Positions 8,509 through 16,872 of a stretch of DNA of 20,221 bases are shown here, piece after piece. The position numbers and the translations under genes were made by a program. Source of the stretch: a bacterium (GTDB taxonomy: Bacteria; UBP14; UBA6098; 4484-93); assembly GCA_021158465.1 (NCBI GenBank), contig JAGGUN010000040.1, positions 1 through 20,221 on the forward strand, written 5' to 3'. The first letter of the stretch is position 1. Every line of letters begins with the position of its first letter. Under the pieces are notes generated by a model, which was not told the DNA's origin, ran no database searches, and was given only the letters and a program-made list of their open reading frames with translations.

Positions 8509-8960
8509 TATTCACCGAGTAAGGACTTAAGCGATTGCATAAACTCATTTATATCCTTGAACTTCCGATAAACAGATGCAAACCTTATATAGGCGACCTC
8601 ATCCAGCTCCTTGAGCTTTTCCATCACCAGCTCACCGATATACTTGCTTGTCACCTCCCTCCCTTGTCTCGACATAATCTTCTCTTCTATCTCATCGACC
8701 AGTGCTTCCAGCCTCTTCGTAGGGATTGGTCTCTTGTGGCAGGCTGCTGCGATTCCGTTGAAGAGCTTTTCCCTATCATATGGCTCAATCCTGCCATCGT
8801 TCTTGGCGACCATAAGCTCTATGGTAGAGATATACTCGTATGTTGTGAACCGCTTATGGCATGAGAGGCATTCACGCCTGCGCCTTATCACCATCCCGTC
8901 CTTTATAGGTCTGGTATCGACGACCCTATCCTCCTCGTGTCCGCAGTATGGGCATCTCAT
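8508..8960 (-). CDS. nrdR: Transcriptional repressor NrdR, 150 aa
   Basis: NrdR represses ribonucleotide reductase genes in response to nucleotide state. The sequence shows the full family plan. An N-terminal zinc ribbon has Cys3, Cys6, Cys31 and Cys34 (CPYC and CLSC) with VVDTRPIKDG and a basic RRRREC stretch between the pairs. The ATP-cone runs from about residue 49 to 140 and includes VAKNDGRIEPYDREKLFNGI. The length is typical for the family. The ATG overlaps the glmM stop in an ATGA and has GGAG about 4 bases upstream. No ribonucleotide reductase gene and no recognisable paired NrdR box were seen in this window, so its targets lie elsewhere. Identification is very secure. Confidence 0.97.
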   Translation of the reverse strand: MRCPYCGHEEDRVVDTRPIKDGMVIRRRRECLSCHKRFTTYEYISTIELMVAKNDGRIEPYDREKLFNGIAAACHKRPIPTKRLEALVDEIEEKIMSRQGREVTSKYIGELVMEKLKELDEVAYIRFASVYRKFKDINEFMQSLKSLLGE

Positions 8961-10315
8961 ATCTCCATTCCTTCCCTCAGGATCTCCCTGACTCTATTTG
9001 CCATCTGTTTTGCCTCCTCGTTTGTTGGCGCCTCAGCGTAGATGCGGACGATGGGCTCCGTGTTGGATGCCCTTATCTGAACCCATCTATCCTGGAATTC
9101 AAGTTTCCAACCATCCATTTTGTTGATATTGTCAGGCAAGAGTGTCTGTATAACATTTTCAACAGCGGAGGGAAGATTCTCAATCATGGGCAACTTCAGT
9201 TTGACGGTGTGGAATTCTGGAAGTTTATTCACCTGTTCGGAGATAGGGCAGTTCCTCTCTGCAAGCAGGGCTAATATGAGAGCGATGCCGACACCCGCAT
9301 CCCTGCCGAGATGCGAATCAGGGAGGATAACCCCACCGTTTCCTTCGCCTCCGATGACAGCGGAGCACTCTACCATTTTATCCGTTACATTCAGCTCACC
9401 GACCTTCGTCTGGTAGAACGGGACATCAAACTCCTCGGCAACGAGGCGGTTAACGAGTGACGATGAGACATTGACGACATAAGCTCCTCTCTTCTTTGAG
9501 AGGATATATCTTGCGCACAACGGCAGTGTCAGCTCCTCGCCGATCGGTTTTCCAGCCTCATCGATGACTGCGAGGCGGTCGGCGTCCGGGTCTGTAGCGA
9601 ACCCGATGTCGGCATCTGAGACACGGACGGCATCTGAGACACCAACGAGGTTCTGCGGAAGCGGCTCCGGCGGATGATAGAAGAAGCCCGTTATTCTGTC
9701 ATTCACAAGGATGACCTCGCATCCAAGTTTTTTAAGCAGTTTCGGGATGAGCATAACACCTGCGCCACCGTTTGGGTCGTAGACAACTCGAAAGCGCCGT
9801 CTACGGATAGCATCAAGCTCCAGATACGGCAAGGATAGGATATTCTCGATGTGCATATCCACTCCATCCTCACGCTTCTCGAGTGTCCCCGTCTCATCGA
9901 ACCCAGCATATTGAAAGCTACTCGATGCAGCGAACGAAAGCAGTTGCCCAAGCTCGGATTCGTTAAGAAATATCCCGTTCTTACCAACGAATTTCAGTGC
10001 GTTCCATTCGGCGGAGTTGTGGCTTGCGGTGATGATCACGCCACCTGTTGCTCCAAGCTTTTTTGTTACTATCTCGACCGTCGGTGTTGGGGCAATCCCT
10101 ATATCCACGACATCGTTCCCTGCAGAGAGCAGGGCTGCTGTAACGAGCCGGGATATCCATTCACCTGATGCGCGATTATCCCTGCCGATGACGATCCTTC
10201 CCATGCCGACAACCCTTGCAAATGCGAGGGAGAAGCGCAACACATCTTGCGGCAAAAGCGTTTCGCCGACAACTCCCCTTATCCCAGAGATGCTTATCAT
10301 CAGGCTATTTGGCAT
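8957..10315 (-). CDS. glmM: Phosphoglucosamine mutase (GlmM-type phosphohexomutase), 452 aa
   Basis: A member of the alpha-D-phosphohexomutase family, interconverting 6-phospho and 1-phospho sugars in the cytoplasm. All four active-site elements are visible: ITASHN with the phosphoserine Ser98, the metal loop DPDADR at 242-247, the sugar-specificity loop GGEGNGG at 322-328 and the phosphate loop RASNTEP at 415-421. The family divides into phosphoglucosamine mutase and phosphomannomutase/phosphoglucomutase. The SISGIRGVVGE opening and the GEGNGG loop fit GlmM best, which would supply UDP-GlcNAc for peptidoglycan and LPS, but ManB-type activity is not excluded. The ATG at 10315 has a strong GAGGGGG site (10322-10328) 6 bases upstream. 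The gene overlaps ogt by 11 bases and nrdR by 4. Confidence 0.88.
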   Translation of the reverse strand: MPNSLMISISGIRGVVGETLLPQDVLRFSLAFARVVGMGRIVIGRDNRASGEWISRLVTAALLSAGNDVVDIGIAPTPTVEIVTKKLGATGGVIITASHNSAEWNALKFVGKNGIFLNESELGQLLSFAASSSFQYAGFDETGTLEKREDGVDMHIENILSLPYLELDAIRRRRFRVVYDPNGGAGVMLIPKLLKKLGCEVILVNDRITGFFYHPPEPLPQNLVGVSDAVRVSDADIGFATDPDADRLAVIDEAGKPIGEELTLPLCARYILSKKRGAYVVNVSSSLVNRLVAEEFDVPFYQTKVGELNVTDKMVECSAVIGGEGNGGVILPDSHLGRDAGVGIALILALLAERNCPISEQVNKLPEFHTVKLKLPMIENLPSAVENVIQTLLPDNINKMDGWKLEFQDRWVQIRASNTEPIVRIYAEAPTNEEAKQMANRVREILREGMEI

Positions 10316-10805
10316 ATCTTACCCCCTCGAGCTTCAGGAGGCGGAGTTTAAGAGGGATACCAGCCGTGAATCCTCCTGGTTTCCCCGACGACGCGACTAC
10401 CCTGTGGCAGGGGATAATAACAGGGAGCGGATTCTTCCCGAGAGCTTGTCCAACTGCCCTTGCAAGCCGCCTGTTACCCAGAGAGTATGCAAGCTCAGCG
10501 TATGTTATTACCTGCCCGTACGGAATATCCGCCACCTTATCCCAGACAGCTCTTTCAAACTCGGTGCCAACAAGCGGTTTTGCCCTTATATCGAAGCTCT
10601 TCCTTCTACCATCCAGATACTCAGAGATTTGCTTAAAAAATTCATCAAATACTGCAAAAGAAGCCTCTTTTACAGTGAATTTCTCTCCTATTCTCCTCTT
10701 TTGGAAGAGATTAAGAAATATAAATGATATTGTCCCATTATTACCCAGAACGGAAAACAGAATATCGGATACCTTCTCTTCTCTTATGTAAAGGATATTA
10801 TTCAT
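10305..10805 (-). CDS. ogt: Methylated-DNA--protein-cysteine S-methyltransferase, 166 aa
   Basis: A suicide DNA-repair protein that moves the alkyl group from O6-alkylguanine to its own cysteine. The C-terminal domain has the acceptor motif PCHRVV, followed by GKPGGFTAGIPLKLRLLKLEG. The helix-turn-helix with its arginine finger is in NRRLARAVGQALGKNPLP. The segment FERAVWDKVADIPYGQVITYAELA is typical of the family. The open frame extends 40 codons upstream, but those codons lie in another frame of prfB. The start chosen is the ATG at 10805 (MNNILY), which overlaps the prfB stop by 8 bases (ATGAATAA) and gives a normal family length. No good ribosome site precedes it, so translational coupling to prfB is likely. 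Confidence 0.93.
   Translation of the reverse strand: MNNILYIREEKVSDILFSVLGNNGTISFIFLNLFQKRRIGEKFTVKEASFAVFDEFFKQISEYLDGRRKSFDIRAKPLVGTEFERAVWDKVADIPYGQVITYAELAYSLGNRRLARAVGQALGKNPLPVIIPCHRVVASSGKPGGFTAGIPLKLRLLKLEGVRYAK
10322..10328 (-). promoter_or_regulatory. Ribosome binding site of glmM, inside the ogt reading frame
   Basis: The minus strand reads GAGGGGG, 6 bases before the ATG at 10315 and inside the end of ogt. It favours this ATG over the in-frame ATG five codons further on. Confidence 0.7.
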
Positions 10806-11887
10806 TTTTCCACAGCAGGTATCCCTCGATGAACATATCAAGCTCACCGTCGAGCACCGCTTGAGTATTCCCTGTTTCGAGTCCTGTTCTGTGGTCTTTG
10901 ACCATATTGTAGGGATGCATGACATATGAGCGTATCTGGCTACCCCATTCTATCTTCTTTTTTGTCTTCTCCAGTTCTGCTTTCCTTTTGCGTTCCTCCT
11001 CAAGCTGTCTTTCGTACAGGCGTGAGCGCAAGATCCTCATAGCAATCTCGCGGTTTTTATACTGAGAGCGTTCTGCCTGGCATTGAACAACAATCCCTGT
11101 TGGGATGTGTGTAATCCTGACAGCGGTTGCGACCTTATTAACATTTTGTCCGCCGTGTCCTGAGGAATGGTAGATATCGATTCTCAGGTCATCGGGATTT
11201 ATCTCGATTTCGACATCCTCGTTGACCTCCGGATAGACGAAGACAGATGCAAACGATGTATGTCGGCGTCTATTGGAATCGAACGGGGATATCCTAACGA
11301 GCCTATGTATGCCGATTTCCGCCTTCAACAGTCCATAGGCGTACTTGCCTTTGACCTCGACGGTAGCGCTCTTTATCCCTGCTTCTTCTCCTGGCAAGAT
11401 ATCTACTATGGTTGTTTCAAACCCTTTTTTCTCGCACCAGCGGAGGTACATCCGAAGCAGCATCTCTGACCAATCGCAAGCTTCTGTTCCGCCTGCTCCA
11501 GAATGGATAACAAGAATTGCATTCCCTGAGTCGTTCTCACCTGAGAGGACAAACTTCAGCTGAAGCTCATTGAGACGGGTTGAAAGGTTTTCTATATCAG
11601 CGATAAGCTCTTTTATATCCTCTGGGTCGGTCAGGACACTGGCAAGCTCCGAGATATCAGCGAGCTGCTTTTCAACGGAATCAAAATTCTCGACTATCTC
11701 CGAAAGCTGTTTCCTTCTGGAGATGACCTCCTTTCGCCTCTTCTCATCCTCACTCCAGAAGTCGGGCGAGGATATAAGCTCGTCGAGTTTGGCAAGCTCT
11801 CCCCTGGTCTCATCTATGTTAAAGATACCTCCTGAGTTCGGACAGTTTCTTCTCTATTCTCTCCAGTTCTGCTATTTGTGTGCTCAT
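10798..11887 (-). CDS. prfB: Peptide chain release factor 2, made by programmed +1 frameshift
   Basis: RF2 ends translation at UGA and UAA. The protein is encoded in two frames. Frame 0 runs 22 codons from the ATG at 11887 (ribosome site AAGGAGG at 11893-11899) to CTT-TAA. A +1 shift skipping the T at 11821 then opens a frame from AAC at 11820 to the stop at 10798, for 362 residues, a normal RF2 length. Hand translation across the join gives NIDETRGELAKLDELISSPD and then FWSEDEK, matching the RF2 N-terminal helical domain. The RF2-specific recognition tripeptide SPF is at about 200-202 (in RISPFDSNRRR), and the catalytic GGQ is at about 245-247. It lies 10 bases after tyrS, whose TAA overlaps the ribosome site, and overlaps ogt by 8 bases. 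Confidence 0.96.
11818..11833 (-). promoter_or_regulatory. Programmed +1 frameshift signal of prfB, with UAA as the in-frame stop
   Basis: On the minus strand the site reads AGGAGG (11833-11828), TAT, CTT (11824-11822), TAA (11821-11819), C. This is the classical RF2 autoregulatory layout: an internal Shine-Dalgarno three bases before the slippery CUU, followed by a stop and a C. The stop here is UAA instead of the usual UGA. RF2 reads both, but RF1 also reads UAA, so RF1 would compete with the shift. Confidence 0.92.
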
Positions 11888-11897
11888 CGTTGCCTCC

Positions 11898-13127
11898 TTA
11901 TTCCGGGCAAACCTTGAAAAACCTTCGTTTACCCACCTTGAAAACGGCTTTATGTTCAAACAATAATTTCCCTTTTGGGTCTGTGACTTTCACTCCGTCC
12001 ATCTCAACTGCCCCCTGATTTATTAGCCTTATACCCTCTGAGCTTGAGCTGATAACCCCTGCCCTCTTCATAAGCTCGACAACCCAGACAGCTTCTCCCT
12101 TTTTCATATTAACAACAGGAATATCTTCAGGGACACCTTTTCTTTTCTGGAACACATACTCAAACCTCTCTCTGGCTTCCCTCGCTGCATCCTCCGAATG
12201 GTAAAGCTTCACTATGTCGTAAGCCAGCTCCTTTTTCAGCTCCATCGGGTTGACGCTCCTGGATTCGAGTGCCTGTTCCACCTTCTTCAACCTCTTCTCA
12301 TCATAATCCGAGCAGAGGGTAAAATATCTCATAATGAGCGAGTCTGGTATAGACATAATCTTCCCGAACATATCGAACGGCTCGTCGTTCACACCGATGT
12401 AGTTTTTGTATGATTTTGACATCTTCTGGACGCCGTCTGTTCCCTCGAGGAGCGGCATAAGTATAAGCACTTGAGGCTCGAGCCCGTATTCCTTTTGGAT
12501 TTCCCTGCCTACAAGCAGGTTGAACTTCTGGTCGGTACCACCCAGCTCAATATCAGCCTTCAGTGCGACGGAATCGTAAGCCTGTGCCAACGGATACAAG
12601 AACTCCATAATGCTTATCGGTTTCCCCTCTGCGAACCTCTTCGCGAAATCGTCCCGCTCGAGCATCCTTGCGACAGTGTATCTTGAAGCAAGCCCAAGCA
12701 CATCGGCAAAGCTCATTTTGGCAAGCCACCGGCTGTTGAACTCGATTATTGTCTTTTCCGGGTCGAGTAGCTTGAATATCTGCTTCTTATATGTCTCAGC
12801 ATTGCTTAAAATCTCTTCCCTTGTCATCCTCGGTCGGAGCTTGCTTCTTCCCGTTGGGTCACCGATGAGAGCAGTGAAATCACCGATCAGAAATATTACC
12901 TTATGTCCCAACTCTTCGAACTGCCTGAGCTTCCGAAGCGATACGGTATGCCCGAGGTGAATATCCGGCGCCGTCGGATCGAACCCCTGCTTGACAGTGA
13001 GCGGGCGAGACTCCCTCCTTGCGGTCTCGAGCTTCCTGACAAGTTCATCCTCCGATATTATCTCATCGACACCACGGCGGATTATCTCGAATTCCTCATT
13101 GACCGTCATCTTATCTCTTGGCAGCAT
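11898..13127 (-). CDS. tyrS: Tyrosine--tRNA ligase, 409 aa
   Basis: A class I aminoacyl-tRNA synthetase that charges tRNA-Tyr. The HIGH-type motif is HLGH at 57-60 in PTAPDIHLGHT. The KMSKS loop is at 235-239. Tyrosine-site segments include GDFTALIGDPTGRS and the AQAYDSV/ELGGTDQKFN region. A C-terminal S4 RNA-binding domain covers roughly the last 65 residues. HLGH with this spacing fits the TyrZ-like branch of bacterial TyrRS. The open frame begins at a TTG at 13151, but the ATG at 13127 has GAGAGG 6 bases upstream and is preferred. It is followed after 10 bases by prfB. The upstream gap shows no T-box-like leader. Identification is secure. Confidence 0.97.
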   Translation of the reverse strand: MLPRDKMTVNEEFEIIRRGVDEIISEDELVRKLETARRESRPLTVKQGFDPTAPDIHLGHTVSLRKLRQFEELGHKVIFLIGDFTALIGDPTGRSKLRPRMTREEILSNAETYKKQIFKLLDPEKTIIEFNSRWLAKMSFADVLGLASRYTVARMLERDDFAKRFAEGKPISIMEFLYPLAQAYDSVALKADIELGGTDQKFNLLVGREIQKEYGLEPQVLILMPLLEGTDGVQKMSKSYKNYIGVNDEPFDMFGKIMSIPDSLIMRYFTLCSDYDEKRLKKVEQALESRSVNPMELKKELAYDIVKLYHSEDAAREARERFEYVFQKRKGVPEDIPVVNMKKGEAVWVVELMKRAGVISSSSEGIRLINQGAVEMDGVKVTDPKGKLLFEHKAVFKVGKRRFFKVCPE

Positions 13128-13169
13128 AGCATCCCTCTCTACCTGTAACAAAAAGGTTATAGTAATAAC

Positions 13170-13197
13170 AATTTAACACAAAAATCATATTTAGCAA
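13170..13197 (-). promoter_or_regulatory. Weak candidate sigma-70 promoter for tyrS-prfB
   Basis: In the AT-rich 84-base gap between pgeF and tyrS, the minus strand has TTGCTA (13197-13192), 16 bases, then TAAATT (13175-13170). Each matches four of six consensus bases. This is the only real gap in an otherwise close-packed run, so an internal promoter is plausible. AT-rich sequence gives such matches easily. Confidence 0.3.
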
Positions 13198-13211
13198 GAA
13201 ACTTTTACCGT

Positions 13212-13928
13212 TCAAAAGGGTTTTATCACCATTAGAGAGCGCATAACGCGGAACGCTCTGCCATCCCGCCGGTAGGAAGAGAGATATTTCTCCTTATAGG
13301 TATCGAACGGGAAGAAGGCTATATGCTTCATCGGGATGCGAAACTGTTCTATTACTTCCTTAATGATGAGCTTTTTCAGGTTGAGCCTACCATCGGCACG
13401 GAAGTTATACCTACCTTGAAAGGCAGCAATAACCTCGTCTCCGACCTCATAACTTTCCCTTCCAATGGATGGTCCAAGGTATATCCAGATATCCTCAGGG
13501 CAGCTGTCAAAACGGCTTATGACAAGCCTTATAGCCTCGAGGTGAACAAACGATGCCACACCTCTCCTGCCACAATGAACAAGCCCAATCACCATCCTTC
13601 TTTCATCCACAATGAAGACAGGGACACAATCGGCGGTGTGGATCTCGATGGGAACATTGCGGACATTTGTCAAAAGACCGTCACAAACGAGATATCCCCC
13701 GCATAACCCATTGATGCCGCTTGAATTATCTATAATGCAAATCTTATCTGAATGCACCTGTTTACATCGAGCAATCCGACCGAAGTCAGGTGGAGAAACC
13801 CTTCTGACAAACCTCCAGACAGGATCAGTCGAGCCTGGTTCACTCAGAAATGTAAAGAAGACCGAAAGCCAATCGAATCTGTTAAAAAAATTAAATGTTA
13901 CCCAAACTGGGTTATCGATTAACCCCAT
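13212..13928 (-). CDS. pgeF: Peptidoglycan editing factor PgeF (YfiH/laccase-domain family), 238 aa
   Basis: PgeF/YfiH-family proteins carry a copper/zinc-binding laccase-like fold and, in E. coli, remove misincorporated L-Ser from peptidoglycan stem precursors. The three metal ligands are visible: His59 in KQVHS, Cys101 in HTADCVP and His118 in GLVHCGRRG. Family segments LGPSIGRESYEVGDEV (about 151-166) and SSYRRDGR (about 218-225) are also present. The usual HAGWRG is HCGRRG here, an atypical substitution next to the metal His. The ATG lies one base after the stop of the upstream GT4 and lacks a strong ribosome site, suggesting coupled translation. Length is normal. Older annotations call this family a polyphenol oxidase. 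Confidence 0.9.
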   Translation of the reverse strand: MGLIDNPVWVTFNFFNRFDWLSVFFTFLSEPGSTDPVWRFVRRVSPPDFGRIARCKQVHSDKICIIDNSSGINGLCGGYLVCDGLLTNVRNVPIEIHTADCVPVFIVDERRMVIGLVHCGRRGVASFVHLEAIRLVISRFDSCPEDIWIYLGPSIGRESYEVGDEVIAAFQGRYNFRADGRLNLKKLIIKEVIEQFRIPMKHIAFFPFDTYKEKYLSSYRRDGRAFRVMRSLMVIKPF

Positions 13929-13929
13929 T

Positions 13930-14994
13930 TCAGAGCGAGTTTAACACGGTTTCATACTCGTTTAACACCCTGTTTTGGACAAAATTTTGAGCATGTTCGA
14001 TACAGTGTTTAGAAAGTTTACTGTATAACTCCTTGTTTTCCATCAAGTCATTTACCCTCTCAGCGATCCCATCAGGTGAGCCAACTGGGAGCAAAAAACC
14101 GTTCATACCGTCGATAACAATCTCAGGAAGACCACCGACATCCGTTGCTATAACAGGTATTCCCCTGGATAGAGCCAAAAGAGGAGCAGTTCCTAATCCC
14201 TCCATCTCCGATGGGTAGACGAACAGGTCAAATGCGTTGAGGAACTGCTCGTCCCGAGGCACAAAAATAACTCTACTCTCCACTCCAATCTTTTTGCAAT
14301 AGTCCACAAAACGAGGCTTTAGCCTTCCTTCACCAGACACAACAGCAAGGCATCGAGGCAGGCTCTTCATAGCAAGGAGAAGATCCTCGACGCGTTTCTC
14401 AGGTGAAAAGTTTGTGAGAGTGCCAACAACAAAGGCTTTGGCAGGGATTCTAAGGCGGTCTCTCGCGGTGTTCCTTTCCAGGGAAGAGACAGGCGAAACA
14501 GATCCTACCATACTGTAAATTTTCACAATCTTATCAGGAGGGACACCAGATTTCACAAGCATCCGGCGGATATAATCGGAGATGGCGATAATCCTGTCGA
14601 AGGCGAGATACTTCCTGAGACGAAACCCTGATTTCCCTATCGGGAACCCCACACGCCGGATAGCAACAAGTGAGGCTAAAATCCGCTTCCTGCCAAGAAA
14701 AACAAGGCTTTGAGCGAGGGAATCATTGGCGATTACAACCTGTTTCCCGGAGCATATACCTGCAACCCTTCTTGCCGCCAGAACATCAAACTCTGAACAG
14801 ATACTTATGGGAAATAAGTCGAAACCACACAAAGCAGTAGCAAGCTCTATATTTCTTTTGTTGTATATAACTGAGAGACGGAAACCTCGTTCTTTTAGAC
14901 CTTTTGCAAGGAGGAAAAGCTGAAACTCGCCCCCTCTTAAAGTTTTTTGCGAACTAACTAATACTATTTCTCGATTTTTCATATAGTTTTGCAT
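13930..14994 (-). CDS. Glycosyltransferase family 4, 354 aa
   Basis: A GT-B glycosyltransferase. The N-terminal strand and glycine loop are IVLVSSQKTLRGGEFQLFLLAKGL, and the donor domain starts near GTLTNFSPEKRVEDLLLAM. The GT4 motif region reads SEMEGLGTAPLLALSRGIPV, followed by GGLPEIVIDGMNGF. The second glutamate of the E-x7-E motif is replaced by leucine, which may change donor binding. The ATG at 14994 overlaps the upstream GT2 by 41 bases; an ATG four codons later (14982) is equally possible, and neither has a good ribosome site. Context within the polysaccharide cluster points to LPS or capsule assembly. The sugar is unknown. Confidence 0.88.
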   Translation of the reverse strand: MQNYMKNREIVLVSSQKTLRGGEFQLFLLAKGLKERGFRLSVIYNKRNIELATALCGFDLFPISICSEFDVLAARRVAGICSGKQVVIANDSLAQSLVFLGRKRILASLVAIRRVGFPIGKSGFRLRKYLAFDRIIAISDYIRRMLVKSGVPPDKIVKIYSMVGSVSPVSSLERNTARDRLRIPAKAFVVGTLTNFSPEKRVEDLLLAMKSLPRCLAVVSGEGRLKPRFVDYCKKIGVESRVIFVPRDEQFLNAFDLFVYPSEMEGLGTAPLLALSRGIPVIATDVGGLPEIVIDGMNGFLLPVGSPDGIAERVNDLMENKELYSKLSKHCIEHAQNFVQNRVLNEYETVLNSL

Positions 14995-15706
14995 ATTTCA
15001 GAAAAGTGTAATATCCCGACATAACCGAAAGAACAAGACCAGGAAATCCGTCTAACATACCAAATTTCAGGAGGTAAGTTGATATTATTTTCCAAATTGG
15101 TCTAAGTGATACATCTAACATACTGCTTTTGCGACCTAATATCAGCATCTCATTCGACCAAAGGTCGGTATAAAGGTTCATCTTTTCAAGGTGATGCGAG
15201 ATATTCCTATACGGATGATGAAGCAGTTTCCCACTCAGTCTACCAACCTTCCCAGTAAGGTTCACACCCTCATGAACCGCTTTACCGTCAAAACTTGCTT
15301 CTTCTCTTCTGAAGAGGCGCAGCACCCAGTCAGGATACCATCCAGAATGTTTCATCCACCTGCCAAGGTAACAAGACTGCCGCAAAATATAGTAACCAGA
15401 ATAGTCTGACCTTGTTCTCAAAACATCCTTGATGCTCCTTTCAAGCTCGGGTGTTAGCCATTCATCCGCATCTATCCAAAGCGCCCAGTCGGATGTCGCC
15501 TTTTCAAGCAGGAACTGCTTTGTGCCAGAGAAGTGGAACTTTTCCACATCAAATATCTTATTGGTGAAACGACTTGCTATCTCGACCGTTCTGTCGGTAC
15601 TGCCGGAATCGGCAACCAGTATCTCATCGGCGAAGGAAACCGTTCTAAGACAGCGTGCAATATTCTGCTCCTCGTTCTTTACCACAAGTATCACAGAAAG
15701 GGTCAT
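14954..15706 (-). CDS. Glycosyltransferase family 2, WaaE/KdtX-like, 250 aa
   Basis: A GT-A glycosyltransferase. It opens with MTLSVILVVKNEEQNIARCL and has the nucleotide-binding segment EILVADSGSTDRT and the metal-binding motif in WALWIDADEWL. The region YLGRWMKHSGWYPDWVLRLFRR, then VHEGVNLTGKVGRL and HHPYRNISHHLEKMNLY, is typical of the WaaE/KdtX group, which adds glucose to LPS inner core. The activity here is an inference from that likeness. The ATG has a strong GGAGGGGAGAG ribosome site, overlaps the upstream WaaL-like gene by 4 bases (ATGA) and runs 41 bases into the next GT4. The C-terminal 50 or so residues contain a hydrophobic stretch suited to membrane association. Confidence 0.88.
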   Translation of the reverse strand: MTLSVILVVKNEEQNIARCLRTVSFADEILVADSGSTDRTVEIASRFTNKIFDVEKFHFSGTKQFLLEKATSDWALWIDADEWLTPELERSIKDVLRTRSDYSGYYILRQSCYLGRWMKHSGWYPDWVLRLFRREEASFDGKAVHEGVNLTGKVGRLSGKLLHHPYRNISHHLEKMNLYTDLWSNEMLILGRKSSMLDVSLRPIWKIISTYLLKFGMLDGFPGLVLSVMSGYYTFLKYAKLYEKSRNSIS

Positions 15707-16872
15707 CTCTCCCCTCCCGAAAGTGCAAAACCGAGCAGGAAGACAACGAATTCTCCCACCTCAGCATCGGTCCAATTGCACTGGAAAAACGATGCAACAA
15801 GAAAACCAACCACAGCAGAAAGGGAACCAAGCGCTATACCTTCATCCAAGCCTTCGCTCGACTTCATCCGCCTTAGTATCAAAACAAAAAACAGAATAAA
15901 TATTGAAATAAAGGGAACAAATGTAAATATTCCCCCAGATGCGAGTATGTTGAGATAGTCGTTATGTGGATGGCAGGTGTTGTCATACACTCCGCCTGCG
16001 TAAAACTCGTCGAAATATGTCGAGAAGTTGCCCGCCCCGATACCAAAGAAAGGATGTGCCTTGAACATATTGAACGCTGTCCTCAAAAGTGTTATCCGAG
16101 ACTCAACCGCTACCTCGCCGAAGTGCAAATCCATAACCCTCTCGCGGAGAGATGGAAAAAGAAATATCAAAACCGCCACCAGAAAAAGTATAAAGAAGAG
16201 GAACGCAACCTTTCTCTTTTTACAAAAGGCGAGAGAAACAATCCCTGCAACAAAACCAAGCCAGGCGCTTCTGGCAAAGGAGACCACAACCGATACCGTC
16301 GCAAGAATCCCCGAAGGGAAAGAGAACCTCCCCTCAGAAGCAAAAATACCGAAAGCAAACAGGGCAAGCATCATATACATAGTGCCAAAAGTCAGATGCT
16401 GTCCAAATACACCTGTCGCAATGAAGAAACTGCCAGCAGGCTCGAGCATCCTCGCACGATACAGGTCAACGCCCGAAAAGAACTGCCAAGCAGCATACAC
16501 AGAAACAATGGACAAGATAACAAAAAGAAGATAAAGAGCAAACCTCCTTCTCTTCTCGGTCCATCTGGTGGCAATACCCGATAGGATAGCCAGAACCATC
16601 CACTCGTTGGCGAACGAACGGATAGAATCACACCTATTGGAGGCAAGAAGAGACGAGATGAAATAAGATGTAAGATAGGCAAACACACATAAAGAGAGCG
16701 GGTGAAGGAGCAGTTTTCTCTTGTATAAAAAAATATTCAGTATCCCGACGATAACAGTCCCTGCAAGGAAAGCCTGGGCTCCAGCCAGAGACCAAGGGGC
16801 AAAAAACAAGAAACCTATCCAAAGGAAAACAAGAAGGTTATTTAGAGCTTTTTCGCTCAAGTATCTTTTCAT
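15703..16872 (-). CDS. O-antigen ligase/polymerase family membrane protein (WaaL/Wzy-like), 389 aa
   Basis: A multi-spanning inner-membrane protein with about ten hydrophobic segments. The Wzy_C core contains SFARSAWLGF (about 198-207), GIGAGNFSTYFDEFY (about 277-291) and CHPHNDYLNILASGG (about 300-314). The His of the last motif is the likely catalytic residue in the periplasmic loop. Length and layout fit WaaL, which joins lipid-linked O-antigen to lipid A-core; a Wzy polymerase role is not excluded. The open frame can begin at TTG 16896, but the ATG at 16872 (MKRYLSEKAL) is preferred. It still overlaps the upstream GT4 by 35 bases and lacks a clear ribosome site, implying coupling. Unlike the Wzy-like protein at 5211-7409, it has no TPR tail. 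Confidence 0.87.
   Translation of the reverse strand: MKRYLSEKALNNLLVFLWIGFLFFAPWSLAGAQAFLAGTVIVGILNIFLYKRKLLLHPLSLCVFAYLTSYFISSLLASNRCDSIRSFANEWMVLAILSGIATRWTEKRRRFALYLLFVILSIVSVYAAWQFFSGVDLYRARMLEPAGSFFIATGVFGQHLTFGTMYMMLALFAFGIFASEGRFSFPSGILATVSVVVSFARSAWLGFVAGIVSLAFCKKRKVAFLFFILFLVAVLIFLFPSLRERVMDLHFGEVAVESRITLLRTAFNMFKAHPFFGIGAGNFSTYFDEFYAGGVYDNTCHPHNDYLNILASGGIFTFVPFISIFILFFVLILRRMKSSEGLDEGIALGSLSAVVGFLVASFFQCNWTDAEVGEFVVFLLGFALSGGER

Noticed and set aside
10806-10925. A 40-residue N-terminal extension of Ogt
   Set aside because: It is out of frame with prfB, has no family likeness, and the ATG at 10805 overlapping the prfB stop gives the normal length.
10798-11463. RF2 starting at the ATG at 11463
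   Set aside because: That would remove the N-terminal helical domain. Upstream translation continues in frame as RF2 (HSGAGGTEACDWSEM) back to the frameshift site.
13190-13211. CTTTT...AAAAG dyad as a terminator after pgeF
   Set aside because: The stem is only five A/T-rich pairs and the T run after it is broken, too weak to support.
16028-16584. Two long overlapping plus-strand frames (206 and 168 codons)
   Set aside because: Both are antisense to the WaaL-like membrane gene. Lys/Arg/Thr-rich composition is what the complement of hydrophobic codons gives.
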